Shown here in pieces: positions 1-7,903 of a stretch of DNA of 51,452 nucleotides. Made by a program: the position numbers and the translations under genes. The notes under the pieces were generated by a model, which was not told the DNA's origin, searched no databases, and worked only from the letters and a program-made list of their open reading frames with translations. The stretch's first letter is position 1, and every line of letters starts with the position of its first letter. The stretch is from an uncultured Clostridia bacterium (GTDB lineage: Bacteria > Bacillota > Clostridia > Christensenellales > Borkfalkiaceae). The stretch covers positions 83,648 through 135,099 of the forward strand of contig CALVHL010000025.1 of the NCBI GenBank assembly GCA_944327625.1. Reading direction: 5' to 3'.

Positions 1-771
1 TATGCGGTGCAGCACCTCGGGGCGGAGCTTGTTGAATACTATTATCCTGCCCGAGGCGAAGCGCGAGACGAGCTCGCGCGAGAAATACCTGTCGCCCGTG
101 ACGGGATCTTTCTCCTCCTCCAGCGCGCGTATGACCGTCGCCATGGGCGTGGTCGAGAGATTGTAGGGGTTGCCCGCGTTATACGCATTGGTGCCGACGT
201 TGGTCGTGAAGATGAGTATGCAGTCGCGCACGCTGAAATCGCGCTCGTAGTAGAGGTCCCTGACCGCGCCCTTGTCGAGCATCTGCAAAATGTTGTTGCG
301 CACGGTGGCGTGCGCCTTTTCTATCTCGTCGAACAGAATGACCGACATGGGGTGTTCCTTGATATAGGTCGTGAACCTGCCCGGCGCGGCGGACTTATAG
401 CTCTTGTTCAGCCCGAAAAGGCTTATGGGCGCTTCCTTGTCGGAATAGCCCGACATATCGAACCGCTCGAACGGGCGGCCGAGCGCCTCGCCTATCTTCT
501 GCGCCAGCATGGTCTTGCCGACGGCGGGCGGACCGACGAACACGAATATTGCCGCAGGCCCGCTCTTATTGGGCTTCCTTAATATGCCGAACAGCTGCTC
601 CTTGACGGCGTGGCAGGCATAGTCCTGCCCCTCGATATCCGCAAAGCGCGCGTCGAGTTCGGCAAGCAGCCCGATATCCGCCCGAAGTTTGGCGTCGGTA
701 TAGTCGGGCTGCAACGCGGCAAGTCCGTTCTTGAACAGCGAACTGCCCTTCGTAACCTCTTTTCTTGCCAT
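1..771 (-). CDS. ClpA-like AAA+ ATPase, 3' end beyond window
   Basis: The reading frame is open from ATG 771 to the window edge, giving 257 residues with no stop, so the C-terminus is missing. It shows a Clp D2-type ATPase core: Walker A GPPAVGKT (residues 80-87), the Walker B segment VILFDEIEKA and sensor 1 TTNVG. Such proteins form hexameric unfoldases. No N-terminal Clp repeat and only one AAA module is visible, so it is not a complete ClpA/B/C chaperone. Its start follows the stop of the DUF1292-like gene by one base, so the two are translationally coupled. The gene lies in the high-GC backbone. The substrate is unknown. Confidence 0.85.
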   Translation of the reverse strand, partial: MARKEVTKGSSLFKNGLAALQPDYTDAKLRADIGLLAELDARFADIEGQDYACHAVKEQLFGILRKPNKSGPAAIFVFVGPPAVGKTMLAQKIGEALGRPFERFDMSGYSDKEAPISLFGLNKSYKSAAPGRFTTYIKEHPMSVILFDEIEKAHATVRNNILQMLDKGAVRDLYYERDFSVRDCILIFTTNVGTNAYNAGNPYNLSTTPMATVIRALEEEKDPVTGDRYFSRELVSRFASGRIIVFNKLRPEVLHRI

Positions 772-772
772 G

Positions 773-1087
773 TCACTTGCCTCCTTCGGCTATCGCGCGG
801 TAGTATTCGGAAAATACCGCGCCGCTCATCTCGGCGTCGCGGACGACGGTCAGCGTCTGACCTTCGCCCAGCTCGAATACGAACGCCTCGTCCTCGGCAA
901 TGCCCTCGACGTCCTCGACGGGCGCAAGTATGCAGTAGACCTTGCCGCCCGCAACAGTAGCGTAGATCTGCCTGAAAGTCGCTTCCCGCCCCTTGCCGTT
1001 CACGAGGACTATGTCGGACGAGTCGTCCTTATCGAACAACACTTCCGCCAGGTCGCAACCTCCGTCATTGTCCCTGTTGAATTCCAT
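773..1087 (-). CDS. DUF1292-like small acidic protein
   Basis: This 104-residue protein is acidic. Its central pattern (gKGREATFRQIYA..VYCILAPVEDVEGIAEDEAFVFE) matches the DUF1292 family, whose members carry a conserved YxiLkPv..vegi.edEa.vF core. The function of the family is unknown. It is a clear paralogue of the next gene upstream, lies 11 bases after it, and ends one base before the ClpA-like gene. Tight linkage to AAA+ genes suggests an adaptor or accessory role (inference). Confidence 0.75.
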   Translation of the reverse strand: MEFNRDNDGGCDLAEVLFDKDDSSDIVLVNGKGREATFRQIYATVAGGKVYCILAPVEDVEGIAEDEAFVFELGEGQTLTVVRDAEMSGAVFSEYYRAIAEGGK

Positions 1088-1098
1088 ATTATCCCCCC

Positions 1099-1401
1099 TC
1101 AGTCCTTGTCCGCTCTGTCTGCGAGCAGGTCATAGTATTTTTCGAATACCGCGAGGGCGGTGCCCTCGTCCTCCTCAAGACAGATTATCGTTTCGCCGTT
1201 CTCGTCGAAGTCCACGCGGAAGACGATGGCCTCGTCGTCCGCCACCCCCTCGATTTCGTCAAGCGGTTTAAGCACGCAATATATAGCCAATCCGTAAGGA
1301 ATTACCGCCACTTGTTTGAAGCGCATGATCTCGCCGTCTTCGTCTTGAAGCGCGATGGGCTCGCAGTTATCCGCGTCCATCAATATATTCAATAAATCCA
1401 T
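1099..1401 (-). CDS. DUF1292-like small acidic protein
   Basis: This 100-residue protein has the same core as its neighbour (YCVLKPLDEIEGVADDEAIVFRV). It begins with an ATG preceded by AAGGAGGGAGATT, a strong ribosome binding site. It is the first gene behind a canonical promoter at 1476-1504 and probably heads an operon with the second DUF1292 gene and the ClpA-like ATPase. Biochemical function is unknown. The pair probably arose by tandem duplication. Confidence 0.75.
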   Translation of the reverse strand: MDLLNILMDADNCEPIALQDEDGEIMRFKQVAVIPYGLAIYCVLKPLDEIEGVADDEAIVFRVDFDENGETIICLEEDEGTALAVFEKYYDLLADRADKD

Positions 1402-1475
1402 AATCTCCCTCCTTGTAACGGGTATTTATTGCCGCAGGGCGCTGTATATACTGCTTTTCCCTGCTTGCACGATAT

Positions 1476-1504
1476 ATTATAAGCCATAGAAATCTGCCGT
1501 TCAA
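1476..1504 (-). promoter_or_regulatory. Sigma-A type promoter for DUF1292/ClpA-like operon
   Basis: On the minus strand TTGAAC and TATAAT are separated by exactly 17 bases, about 75 bases upstream of the first DUF1292 start. Both boxes are near consensus. Confidence 0.75.
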
Positions 1505-1590
1505 CCGAGTATTCTTCCCCCTGTACGGGTATTGCCCGAAGAAGGGGAAAACCCCGTATTTTTTACGGGTTTTGACCAAAAAACGGCAAA

Positions 1591-1626
1591 AAGACGGTCG
1601 GCGGCACGAAAGCCGCCGACCGTCTT
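1591..1626 (-). terminator. Rho-independent terminator of the HTH gene unit
   Basis: A perfect 15-bp inverted repeat (AAGACGGTCGGCGGC and its complement) with a 6-base loop is followed on the minus strand by a T-run. It lies just behind the small HTH gene and separates the CbxX/YbjN/HTH unit from the DUF1292/ClpA-like unit. Confidence 0.85.
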
Positions 1627-1646
1627 AGGTCAACTTAATAAAATTT

Positions 1647-1970
1647 TCAGTCGTAAACTAATATGTCGTCGAGCGTCAATTCGGCAATCTGACAATAGAA
1701 CAGCATATCTTCGAGGTCGACGGGCGTAATGCCGTTTTCCCAATTGAAAATGACGCTGTCGGAAACGCTGAAAATTTTGGCCAGCTCCGTGCGGCTGATA
1801 TTCGTGTCCATGTCGAACTTACAGTTCTTGCAGTTCCCCGAACATTCGCCCTTGTCGTAGTTGAGCGCATAGCACACTTTCTTGCGCAGGGCAAGGTTGT
1901 CCGCCCGAAGAAATTGCAGGTTCTTCCCCGTCTTTTCCCAATTGATATATCTGCGTTCTATCGCAATCAT
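1647..1970 (-). CDS. HTH protein with cysteine cluster
   Basis: This 107-residue protein has a helix-turn-helix-like second half (ISRTELAKIFSVSDSVIFNW followed by ENGIT), resembling XRE-type DNA-binding domains. Before it sits a cysteine cluster (CYALNYDKGECSGNCKNCKF) that could bind zinc or an Fe-S centre. It ends just before a strong terminator and follows two YbjN-like genes, so it may be the last gene of that operon. A metal- or redox-responsive regulator is possible but unproven. Confidence 0.7.
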   Translation of the reverse strand: MIAIERRYINWEKTGKNLQFLRADNLALRKKVCYALNYDKGECSGNCKNCKFDMDTNISRTELAKIFSVSDSVIFNWENGITPVDLEDMLFYCQIAELTLDDILVYD

Positions 1971-2010
1971 AATTACCTCGCTTTGCCGCCCTACCCCTCG
2001 GGGTTGCGGC

Positions 2011-2037
2011 GTCCGCCCGAAACTTATGCGGGCGGAC
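2011..2037. other. GC-rich hairpin between YbjN-like and HTH genes
   Basis: GTCCGCCCG and its exact complement are separated by 9 bases. A T-run follows only on the plus strand, so for the minus-strand operon it is more likely a processing or attenuation structure than a terminator. Confidence 0.45.
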
Positions 2038-2064
2038 CGTCTTTTTCATTTTGAGCTATTTTTC

Positions 2065-2538
2065 TCAGTCGTCCGTCACTACCTTGTCGGCGGGCAACAT
2101 TCCCTTTGCCGCCATGAGCAGCCTGTCGTTGTATTCGTCCACCGTGTAGCACGAGCAGGCGACCATATAGAGGAGCAGGTCTTCGGAGACGAGGCTGTCG
2201 AGGAACGTCGCCGTCAGCTTGAAAGTCACGTCGCCTGTCGAATAATCAAAGTCGAAGCTGCCGTCCGCCAGCTTATAGTTTATCAGGGAAGTTGCAATCG
2301 CGCCGTCCACCCTGCGTTCTTCGGGGAACTTGAAGGGCAGCCTCGAAAACATCCTGACGAGCTGTCTGTCCGCGTCGATATGCACGACGAAGCCCATGGG
2401 CAGATCTTCGCCCACCGACGAGAAGGTGACGACCAGGTCGTCGGGGTGTTCTTCGTATTTCCAGTTCTTGTCGTCGAGCGCCTTGCAGAGCGTCTTATAG
2501 ACGGTCTTTGCCTGTTTGATTTCGTTTGCGTCAGCCAT
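2065..2538 (-). CDS. YbjN-like fold protein
   Basis: This 157-residue protein resembles the YbjN/type III secretion chaperone-like family: an N-terminal helix, a beta sheet with GEDLPMGFVVHIDADRQLVRMFSRLPF, and a helix with NDRLLMAAKGM near the end. The start at ATG 2538 is chosen because GGAGGG lies 6 bases upstream; the longer frame to 2571 lacks such a site. It is a paralogue of the gene just upstream and lies in the high-GC backbone operon behind the CbxX-type ATPase. The fold suggests a chaperone or adaptor role. Confidence 0.65.
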   Translation of the reverse strand: MADANEIKQAKTVYKTLCKALDDKNWKYEEHPDDLVVTFSSVGEDLPMGFVVHIDADRQLVRMFSRLPFKFPEERRVDGAIATSLINYKLADGSFDFDYSTGDVTFKLTATFLDSLVSEDLLLYMVACSCYTVDEYNDRLLMAAKGMLPADKVVTDD

Positions 2539-2551
2539 TATTCCGCCCTCC

Positions 2552-3028
2552 TCACTGTATGAACTCCGCAACTTCGTCGCAGGTCATGTCGTTCTTCGCA
2601 ACCATAAGGAACTTGTCGTTGTACCTGTCAATCGTGTTGCAGGCGCAATATACTATGTATTGCAGCGCCCGCTCGCCGATAAGGCTCTCCCTTATGCTCG
2701 TCGTTATCCTGAACAGAATGGTGCCGCCCGAATAGTCATAGTCGAAGCTGCCGTCGACCATGCCGTCGTTCGCCCTCGCCACGGCGACCGCCATTTCGCG
2801 CCGCCTGCTCTCGGGCGCCTTGAAGGGCATTTCGGAGAGCAGAGTGACGAGCGCCCTGTCCGCGTCGACGCTTATCTTAATCTCGATGGGCAGATCTTCG
2901 CCCTGCGCGCCGCAGTTTATCGACATGTCCTCCTCGTCCTTCTCATAGTGCCAGCCGTCGGCGTCGAGGGCGTTGCACAGTGCGTCGAACGCCGCCCGCG
3001 CCTGCCTCAATTCTCTGTTGTCTGCCAT
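2552..3028 (-). CDS. YbjN-like fold protein
   Basis: This 158-residue protein has the same layout as its downstream neighbour, including the shared GEDLPIEIKISVDADRALVTL strand region and a C-terminal NDKFLMVAKNDM helix. The start at ATG 3028 has GGAGG six bases upstream; the extension to 3184 would overlap the CbxX gene by 136 bases and is rejected. The gene follows the CbxX-type gene by 20 bases and precedes its paralogue by 13, so they share a transcript. Confidence 0.65.
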   Translation of the reverse strand: MADNRELRQARAAFDALCNALDADGWHYEKDEEDMSINCGAQGEDLPIEIKISVDADRALVTLLSEMPFKAPESRRREMAVAVARANDGMVDGSFDYDYSGGTILFRITTSIRESLIGERALQYIVYCACNTIDRYNDKFLMVAKNDMTCDEVAEFIQ

Positions 3029-3048
3029 ATTAACCTCCAAATCATATT

Positions 3049-5064
3049 TTAAAAACCTATTCTGGTCTTTTTGGGAACTTTTACTGCGAATTCCTTGTCG
3101 GCGCTCGCCTGCTCGAAATCGTCCTTGGTGAGGACTATGCTCCGCTTGCCGTTCAGCTGGCAGCGCATTGCCGCCTTTGCCCACGTCCTCTCGAACAGAT
3201 TGCGGACGTAGCGGGCGTTGCTGAATTCCTTTGCCCCGATTATGCCGTCGGGCAGTTCGGCGAAATACTTTTGCGCCGCGGGCAGGAGCTTGTCGTCGCA
3301 GCTGAATTTCTCCTTTACCATCGACGCGAAGATCTCGTAGAGCTGTGCGCGCGTGAAGTTGGGGAACTCTATCGTGTAGGGCATTCTGCTCGCAAGCCCT
3401 AAATTGCCCTCCATGAGCTTATTCATGTCGTCGGTGTAGCCCGCCATTATGACGACGAAGTCGTTGCGGTGGTTTTCCATCTCGGCGATGAGCGTGTCGA
3501 GCGCCTCCCTGCCGTAATCGCGGGAGTTGTCGTCGCCGCGGTAGAGCGAATACGCCTCGTCGATAAAGAGCACCGAACCGTAGGCGTCGCGGCAGATGCT
3601 CGCCGTCTTGGGCGCAGTCTCGCCGATATACCTGCCGCAGAAATCGCGCCCCGCGTATTCGTAGAAGTTGCCTATGCGCAGTACGCCCTTTTCCTTCAAT
3701 ATCTTGCCGATTATCCGCGCGACGGTCGTCTTGCCAGTGCCGGGATTGCCCACGAAGCGCATGTGTATGCAGGGGCGCTCGGAGGAGCTGTCGGTTGCCG
3801 TAAGCTCTATCTGCGCGATTATCTCCTCGACCCGCTTCTTTATGTCCTCGCTGCCGACGAGCTTTGAGAGCATTTCATACCCAGAAAGCCCGGAATTGTC
3901 CGCGCCCTCGCAGAGATTTCTTGCCTCGTTCTTGCCTATTACCGTGTCGGTCTTGTTGGTGCGCGCGTTCTGCAGTTGTTTATAGTAGACGAGTTCCTTG
4001 ACTACCTTCTTTATGGTGTTAATGCCGTAGAACTTGCCGTCGCTCTTTTCCTCCGAAATGCGCTCGAAGAAGCAATCCCACGCCGTCCTCGTCAGCCCGA
4101 AGCTGAAACGGCCGAACTCCGCCTCGGCAAAGTCCTTAATCTCGCTGCGGTTGAGCGGCGGGAAGGAGACCGCCCTGACATTGAGCAGGTCGTTGAGCGA
4201 GAAGCGCAGCCTCGCCAGCACGTCCTTGTCGACGAAGGGCACGCGGAAGACTACTATGAACTCGTCGGAGCGCTTCTCGACCATGCGCAGAAACTGTTTG
4301 AAAAATCTGTTGTCGGTGTTGTCCAGCCACTCGCTTATGTCTATGCACAGCACCCTGACGCTCCTGCGGTTGCCGTTTGCGAGCACGCGCAGGGCGTCGC
4401 CGAAGGGCTCCATTCCCTCGCGGAAGGCGTCGAGCTTCTCCTCGCACACGGGGCTGCTGCTCATTCTGCACAGCCCGAGTTCGCCCGCCAGCTGCGCGAG
4501 CAGGGTGAGATAGGTGGTCAGCCCGCTGCCGTCGCCTATCGAAAAGAGATAGCAGCGGTTGAGGAATACTTCGTAAGTGCCCGTCCGCCTGATTTCGGGC
4601 GCGACGTCGGCTATTTCCCTCGCGAGCGCCTTGAACTCCGCCGCGCCGACGAGCGCGTCGATCTTGGTCAGCGCGTCCTCGCCGTCCTTTTCGGGCTGCA
4701 AGTCGTCACTCTCCCCATCCTTTTCGGATTGCGTTCCGGAATAGCGCCTGATCGCGTCGAGCGCCTTGTCGATGAGGTCGGGCTCCTCCCCGTCGTAATC
4801 TTCGGTCTGCACAGAGAGTATTTCGTCGGCGTTGACCTCGGAATATATTTCGGCGAACAGGCTTTTGATGTTGCCTTCGACCTGCTCGGCGCTTATCTTA
4901 TCGTCGTCGAACAGCACGTCGAGCGAAACGAGAGTACTGTTCTTCAATTCAAGCCCGTCTACGGCTTTAAGTCGGCTTTCGATTGCGTCCACGGGCAGCA
5001 CTTCGTCGTCGCGGTGCGACAGCACCCATGCCCCGTCTAGTTCCACGGTAAGCTTCTTTTTCAT
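3049..5064 (-). CDS. CbxX/CfqX-type AAA+ ATPase with degenerate second ATPase module
   Basis: This 671-residue protein has a C-terminal CbxX/CfqX (SpoVK-like) AAA+ domain. Walker A GNPGTGKTT is at about 439-447, Walker B VLFIDEAYSL at 498-507, and an arginine-containing LASRMPYTIEF segment follows. Residues ~150-350 look like a second, degenerate P-loop module (GDGSGLTTY near 177-185, VLCIDISEW near 239-247). Related proteins remodel partner complexes such as Rubisco or type VII secretion machinery; here the partner is unknown. It heads the operon behind a good promoter, with two YbjN-like proteins next, which suggests an ATPase with dedicated adaptors (inference). Confidence 0.85.
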   Translation of the reverse strand: MKKKLTVELDGAWVLSHRDDEVLPVDAIESRLKAVDGLELKNSTLVSLDVLFDDDKISAEQVEGNIKSLFAEIYSEVNADEILSVQTEDYDGEEPDLIDKALDAIRRYSGTQSEKDGESDDLQPEKDGEDALTKIDALVGAAEFKALAREIADVAPEIRRTGTYEVFLNRCYLFSIGDGSGLTTYLTLLAQLAGELGLCRMSSSPVCEEKLDAFREGMEPFGDALRVLANGNRRSVRVLCIDISEWLDNTDNRFFKQFLRMVEKRSDEFIVVFRVPFVDKDVLARLRFSLNDLLNVRAVSFPPLNRSEIKDFAEAEFGRFSFGLTRTAWDCFFERISEEKSDGKFYGINTIKKVVKELVYYKQLQNARTNKTDTVIGKNEARNLCEGADNSGLSGYEMLSKLVGSEDIKKRVEEIIAQIELTATDSSSERPCIHMRFVGNPGTGKTTVARIIGKILKEKGVLRIGNFYEYAGRDFCGRYIGETAPKTASICRDAYGSVLFIDEAYSLYRGDDNSRDYGREALDTLIAEMENHRNDFVVIMAGYTDDMNKLMEGNLGLASRMPYTIEFPNFTRAQLYEIFASMVKEKFSCDDKLLPAAQKYFAELPDGIIGAKEFSNARYVRNLFERTWAKAAMRCQLNGKRSIVLTKDDFEQASADKEFAVKVPKKTRIGF

Positions 5065-5145
5065 CTTTATCCTCTTGCGCGGACGGCTCGCGCCGCTCCC
5101 CGTCCGACGTTAAATTCCCCTTAAAAACAAAATTTGACATTTTCC

Positions 5146-5173
5146 ATTATACCACGCTTTTTGCAATTTGCAA
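5146..5173 (-). promoter_or_regulatory. Promoter of the CbxX-YbjN operon
   Basis: The minus strand carries TTGCAA, a 16-base spacer and a perfect TATAAT, about 80 bases upstream of the CbxX-type start. Nothing else coding is supported between 5065 and 5422; the short frame at 5147-5362 overlaps this promoter and has no ribosome binding site. Confidence 0.7.
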
Positions 5174-5331
5174 TACTCCTCCCGAAAAATGTCTTAATTT
5201 GGCAAAATTCTTAAAGCCGATCGCGGAAAAAGGCAGAAAGAGCAACGGCGTAATCCTCGCCCGCCCCTCGCTCTGTTTATAACCCGCCGCCCCATATCTG
5301 CCGTCCTGCGCAATCGTCCAGTAAAACATAA

Positions 5332-5360
5332 GCGGCGCGGCGATGAAATCGCCGCGCCGC
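5332..5360 (-). terminator. GC-rich terminator hairpin
   Basis: A perfect 13-bp stem (GCGGCGCGGCGAT and complement) with a 3-base loop lies downstream of the HTH-desulfoferrodoxin gene. It shares its core with hairpins at 7708, 9128 and 10707. Confidence 0.6.
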
Positions 5361-5422
5361 ACCGTCCGTCTGACCGTTTAACGCCGTTTGCATAATCCCG
5401 AATAAGCCGTAGGGTTTGCCGC

Positions 5423-6004
5423 TTACTTAATCCTGAATAATCCGTGGAGATTGCAGAAACAATAGTACTTGCCGCGGCGGAATATCGGCACGCGGCAGGA
5501 AGCGTCCTGCTCGGGATAGAGCTTCTTTACGAACGCGCTGTCGTCGGTCAGGCAGGCGACGAACTCTATCGAATGAGCCTTGGTCATCTCGTGGCCGAAC
5601 GCCACATAGTATTCGCCGTCCGTCTTCGCAAACTGTGCGCAGTGCCCCTCGTCCGCGTCGTTCGCCCTGAGCGGCGCGAGCGACTGCCCGCAGCACTCCG
5701 CCTCCGCCTTGCCCGTCTGAAATATCACGTTGCCGCACGCAGGACAACGATAAATTTTACTCCTTTTCATATTGCCCGCCTCCTTAGCGTTTTCCTCCGT
5801 TTTCACGCCGAGCAGCGCCTCCGCACTGACGCCGAGCGCCTCCGCGAGCGGTGCTATCAGGGCGACGTCGGGGAAGCCGTTGCCCGTCTCCCACTTGGAT
5901 ACGGTCTTGGGCAGAACGTGCAGTCTTTCCGCAAGCTCGCGCTGCGTCATGCCCTTCGCCGTCCTTAAAGTTCTCAGTAGTTTTGCACTTTCATCGATAT
6001 TCAT
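5423..6004 (-). CDS. XRE HTH fused to desulfoferrodoxin-like domain
   Basis: Residues ~8-65 form an XRE helix-turn-helix (GMTQRELAERLHVLPKTVSK, then WETGNGFP). Residues ~82-193 resemble desulfoferrodoxin/superoxide reductase: a rubredoxin-like YRCPACGNVIF...CCGQ segment, then GHEMTKAHSIEF and FCNLHGLF, which match the His4-Cys iron site of neelaredoxin-type enzymes. A DNA-binding superoxide or redox sensor is likely rather than a simple detoxifying enzyme (inference). A palindromic operator overlaps the likely -35 region, suggesting autoregulation. A decayed relative lies at 9174-9261. Confidence 0.8.
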   Translation of the reverse strand: MNIDESAKLLRTLRTAKGMTQRELAERLHVLPKTVSKWETGNGFPDVALIAPLAEALGVSAEALLGVKTEENAKEAGNMKRSKIYRCPACGNVIFQTGKAEAECCGQSLAPLRANDADEGHCAQFAKTDGEYYVAFGHEMTKAHSIEFVACLTDDSAFVKKLYPEQDASCRVPIFRRGKYYCFCNLHGLFRIK

Positions 6005-6022
6005 AGTTTCAACCTCTCAGCC

Positions 6023-6066
6023 ATAATATCACATTCGGCGCGTTTCCGCAATCCACGCAGCGTGGA
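6023..6066 (-). promoter_or_regulatory. Promoter with palindromic operator
   Basis: The minus strand has a -10-like TATTAT (6023-6028), a 17-base spacer and a weak -35 TTGCGG (6046-6051), with the palindrome TCCACGCAGCGTGGA (6052-6066) abutting it. Related palindromes occur at 9353-9371 and 9452-9466. The rest of 6067-6294 is AT-rich and shows nothing else. Confidence 0.6.
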
Positions 6067-6294
6067 CTATTCCCTCGGAACCTTTTGTTTTATTATTCAT
6101 GAAAAACTGAGCTGATTTAGTTTTTAAATATCACTTATATAATAAGTTTTTTATCAGTAAAATATTTATCCATATCTTCGGAATACTAAGAAAATTTATT
6201 CTGTTCTTCAACGGTATTTACTTTTTCTGCCATTAAATTTTCTTACTTGGCGCAAAGCGTTTCTACGATTATTATTAAGTCAATATCAACAAGC

Positions 6295-7536
6295 TTACTC
6301 GGTGTACTTATAGGTGATGATTGACTGGTTAACCCTATAGATAGCCTCTTTTTTCTTATTAGTGCTTTTTTCAAGAAGTCCATATTCGGTCAAGCTGTTG
6401 AGTATTTTCAACGCTCCCGCCTTCGTCATTGAACTCCGGATATATTCAAGGAATGTCTTATAGTTGAAATATCCATCAGCATTATGGACGATTATTTTTT
6501 TCAAATAACCCATTTCAGACGATGTCAATGTTTCCCCAAGTTTTGAAAGTTGATTATTGATATTTTCAAGGTTCTTGTAAAGCAAACTGTACTTTGTCGC
6601 AACCTCTAATATATAGCCAAGAAAATACGTAAGGTCATTGTGTGTCAACCTTGTATTAACCAACGCCTTATAATAATCTTTTTTATTGTCGTTGATGGCT
6701 TCACTAATAAATAACGGCGCGGCAGGAATTTCATAGAGAATGTTGAGCCAAAATGAAATCATCCTTGCCGTCCTTCCGTTATAATCGAAATACGGATGAA
6801 CATATACCATATAGTAATGACAAATATGCGGCAATAGTAAACCATATTTTTTAACGTTTTCAGCGTCGTTAACGAAGGCAAACAAGCTGTCCATGCACTC
6901 TTCGATTTGCGATACCGGCGCACCGTCAAAATCGCCTATCGATACGGTATCGTCACGATAATAAGCGCCTTCTTTAAGCTTATCTTCTTCATCAAGGCAA
7001 TCTTTACTTAAAATATTGTAAAGTTTCAGCAAGTTATCCTTATTGAAAGTCGGCCGTTCATTGGAAATGTATTTGACTGCATCTAACATGTTTTTTATTA
7101 TTATGTCGTTGTTGTCTTTAAGTTCAGCCTTTTGATATATCTCCTTAACGCGCTTATGAGTTGTATTGACATTTTCCACATTAAGAGTACCTTCAACTTC
7201 CGAAAACAGCCTGGACATTATTATATCTTCGGCATTTCTCTCAAATAAAGGCTTTTGATAAATTTTATAATCTTCAATATAGGTAGATAAATACTGAAGC
7301 TGCCTCTGCATGAGGTAAACACCGCTAATGTAAAAACAATATTTTGAATTAAATGTTTTTAAAGGCAAATTGTATACATAAGCGTCTCCGTTTTCAATAC
7401 ACCTCTCCTTTTGATTAAGAAATTCTTTAAGTTCCTCATTTGAAAACAAGATACCTATCTGCTTATTATAACGGAGATCTTCGATACTATAATAATTTTC
7501 ACCAAATATCAAATCATTGATTTTACTCTTATCCAT
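6295..7536 (-). CDS. Fic-domain protein (AMPylase-like), self-inhibited class
   Basis: The protein is about 413 residues. The Fic motif HPYFDYNGRTAR lies near residues 248-259 and keeps the catalytic His, though the usual GNGR is YNGR. An N-terminal inhibitory-type motif, SEVEGT (about 114-119), fits the (S/T)xxxE(G/N) rule of intramolecularly inhibited Fic proteins. The C-terminus looks like a winged helix (MTKAGALKILNSLTEYGLLE). Fic enzymes transfer AMP or related groups to protein hydroxyls. The second of two adjacent ATGs is preferred because AGGGG then sits six bases upstream. It stands alone, with low GC and repeats in its promoter, and was probably acquired. Confidence 0.85.
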   Translation of the reverse strand: MDKSKINDLIFGENYYSIEDLRYNKQIGILFSNEELKEFLNQKERCIENGDAYVYNLPLKTFNSKYCFYISGVYLMQRQLQYLSTYIEDYKIYQKPLFERNAEDIIMSRLFSEVEGTLNVENVNTTHKRVKEIYQKAELKDNNDIIIKNMLDAVKYISNERPTFNKDNLLKLYNILSKDCLDEEDKLKEGAYYRDDTVSIGDFDGAPVSQIEECMDSLFAFVNDAENVKKYGLLLPHICHYYMVYVHPYFDYNGRTARMISFWLNILYEIPAAPLFISEAINDNKKDYYKALVNTRLTHNDLTYFLGYILEVATKYSLLYKNLENINNQLSKLGETLTSSEMGYLKKIIVHNADGYFNYKTFLEYIRSSMTKAGALKILNSLTEYGLLEKSTNKKKEAIYRVNQSIITYKYTE

Positions 7537-7551
7537 CATTTACCCCTTGAT

Positions 7552-7621
7552 TTTAATGTCAACTAAATTGTAACAACAAAATTACCGTTTTGTCAACCAT
7601 ATTGTAAACTATATTATAAAC
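7552..7621 (-). promoter_or_regulatory. fic promoter with tandem GTTkAyA repeats
   Basis: The minus strand has TTGACA (7591-7596), an 18-base spacer and TACAAT (7567-7572). Units beginning GTTTATA/GTTTACA/GTTGACA occur at 7621, 7609 and 7597 (12-base period) and again as GTTACA/GTTGACA at 7574 and 7563. This looks like a repeated operator spanning the promoter. Confidence 0.5.
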
Positions 7622-7707
7622 TAAATCTTGATGTTTTAAACATATTTAGAAAAGTAATCAATCCTTAAAAATTCTCTAAATGATTTAATCTTAGTTTAAT
7701 AAAACCT

Positions 7708-7736
7708 GCGGCGCGGCGATGAATTCGCCGCGCCGC
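7708..7736. terminator. GC-rich terminator-like hairpin without an adjacent gene
   Basis: A perfect 12-bp stem (GCGGCGCGGCGA and complement) with a 5-base loop is almost identical to the hairpin at 5332-5360. No gene ends beside it now, so it may be a relic of a lost gene. The remainder of 7622-7903 holds no supported gene. Confidence 0.45.
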
Positions 7737-7903
7737 CTCCCTTATTCAATAAAATATATTATTCGCATTTCAATTAAAAACATACTCCGCCTGCACAATG
7801 TCTGAAATATAAAATGAAACAGAATATTCCCGCAACGCCTTTTGTGTTTGCAATTTTTATTTGTGGCGGAATTTACAGTTACCTTAAAAATGACTTATTT
7901 TAA

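Noticed and set aside
3976-5040. A long plus-strand open frame (354 residues) and many others over 1-5 kb
   Set aside because: They are mirror frames of the high-GC CbxX, YbjN and Clp-like genes, lack ribosome binding sites and have low-complexity, repeat-rich translations.
5147-5362. A 71-residue minus-strand frame
   Set aside because: It overlaps a clear promoter and the terminator hairpin, has no ribosome binding site and no recognisable sequence.
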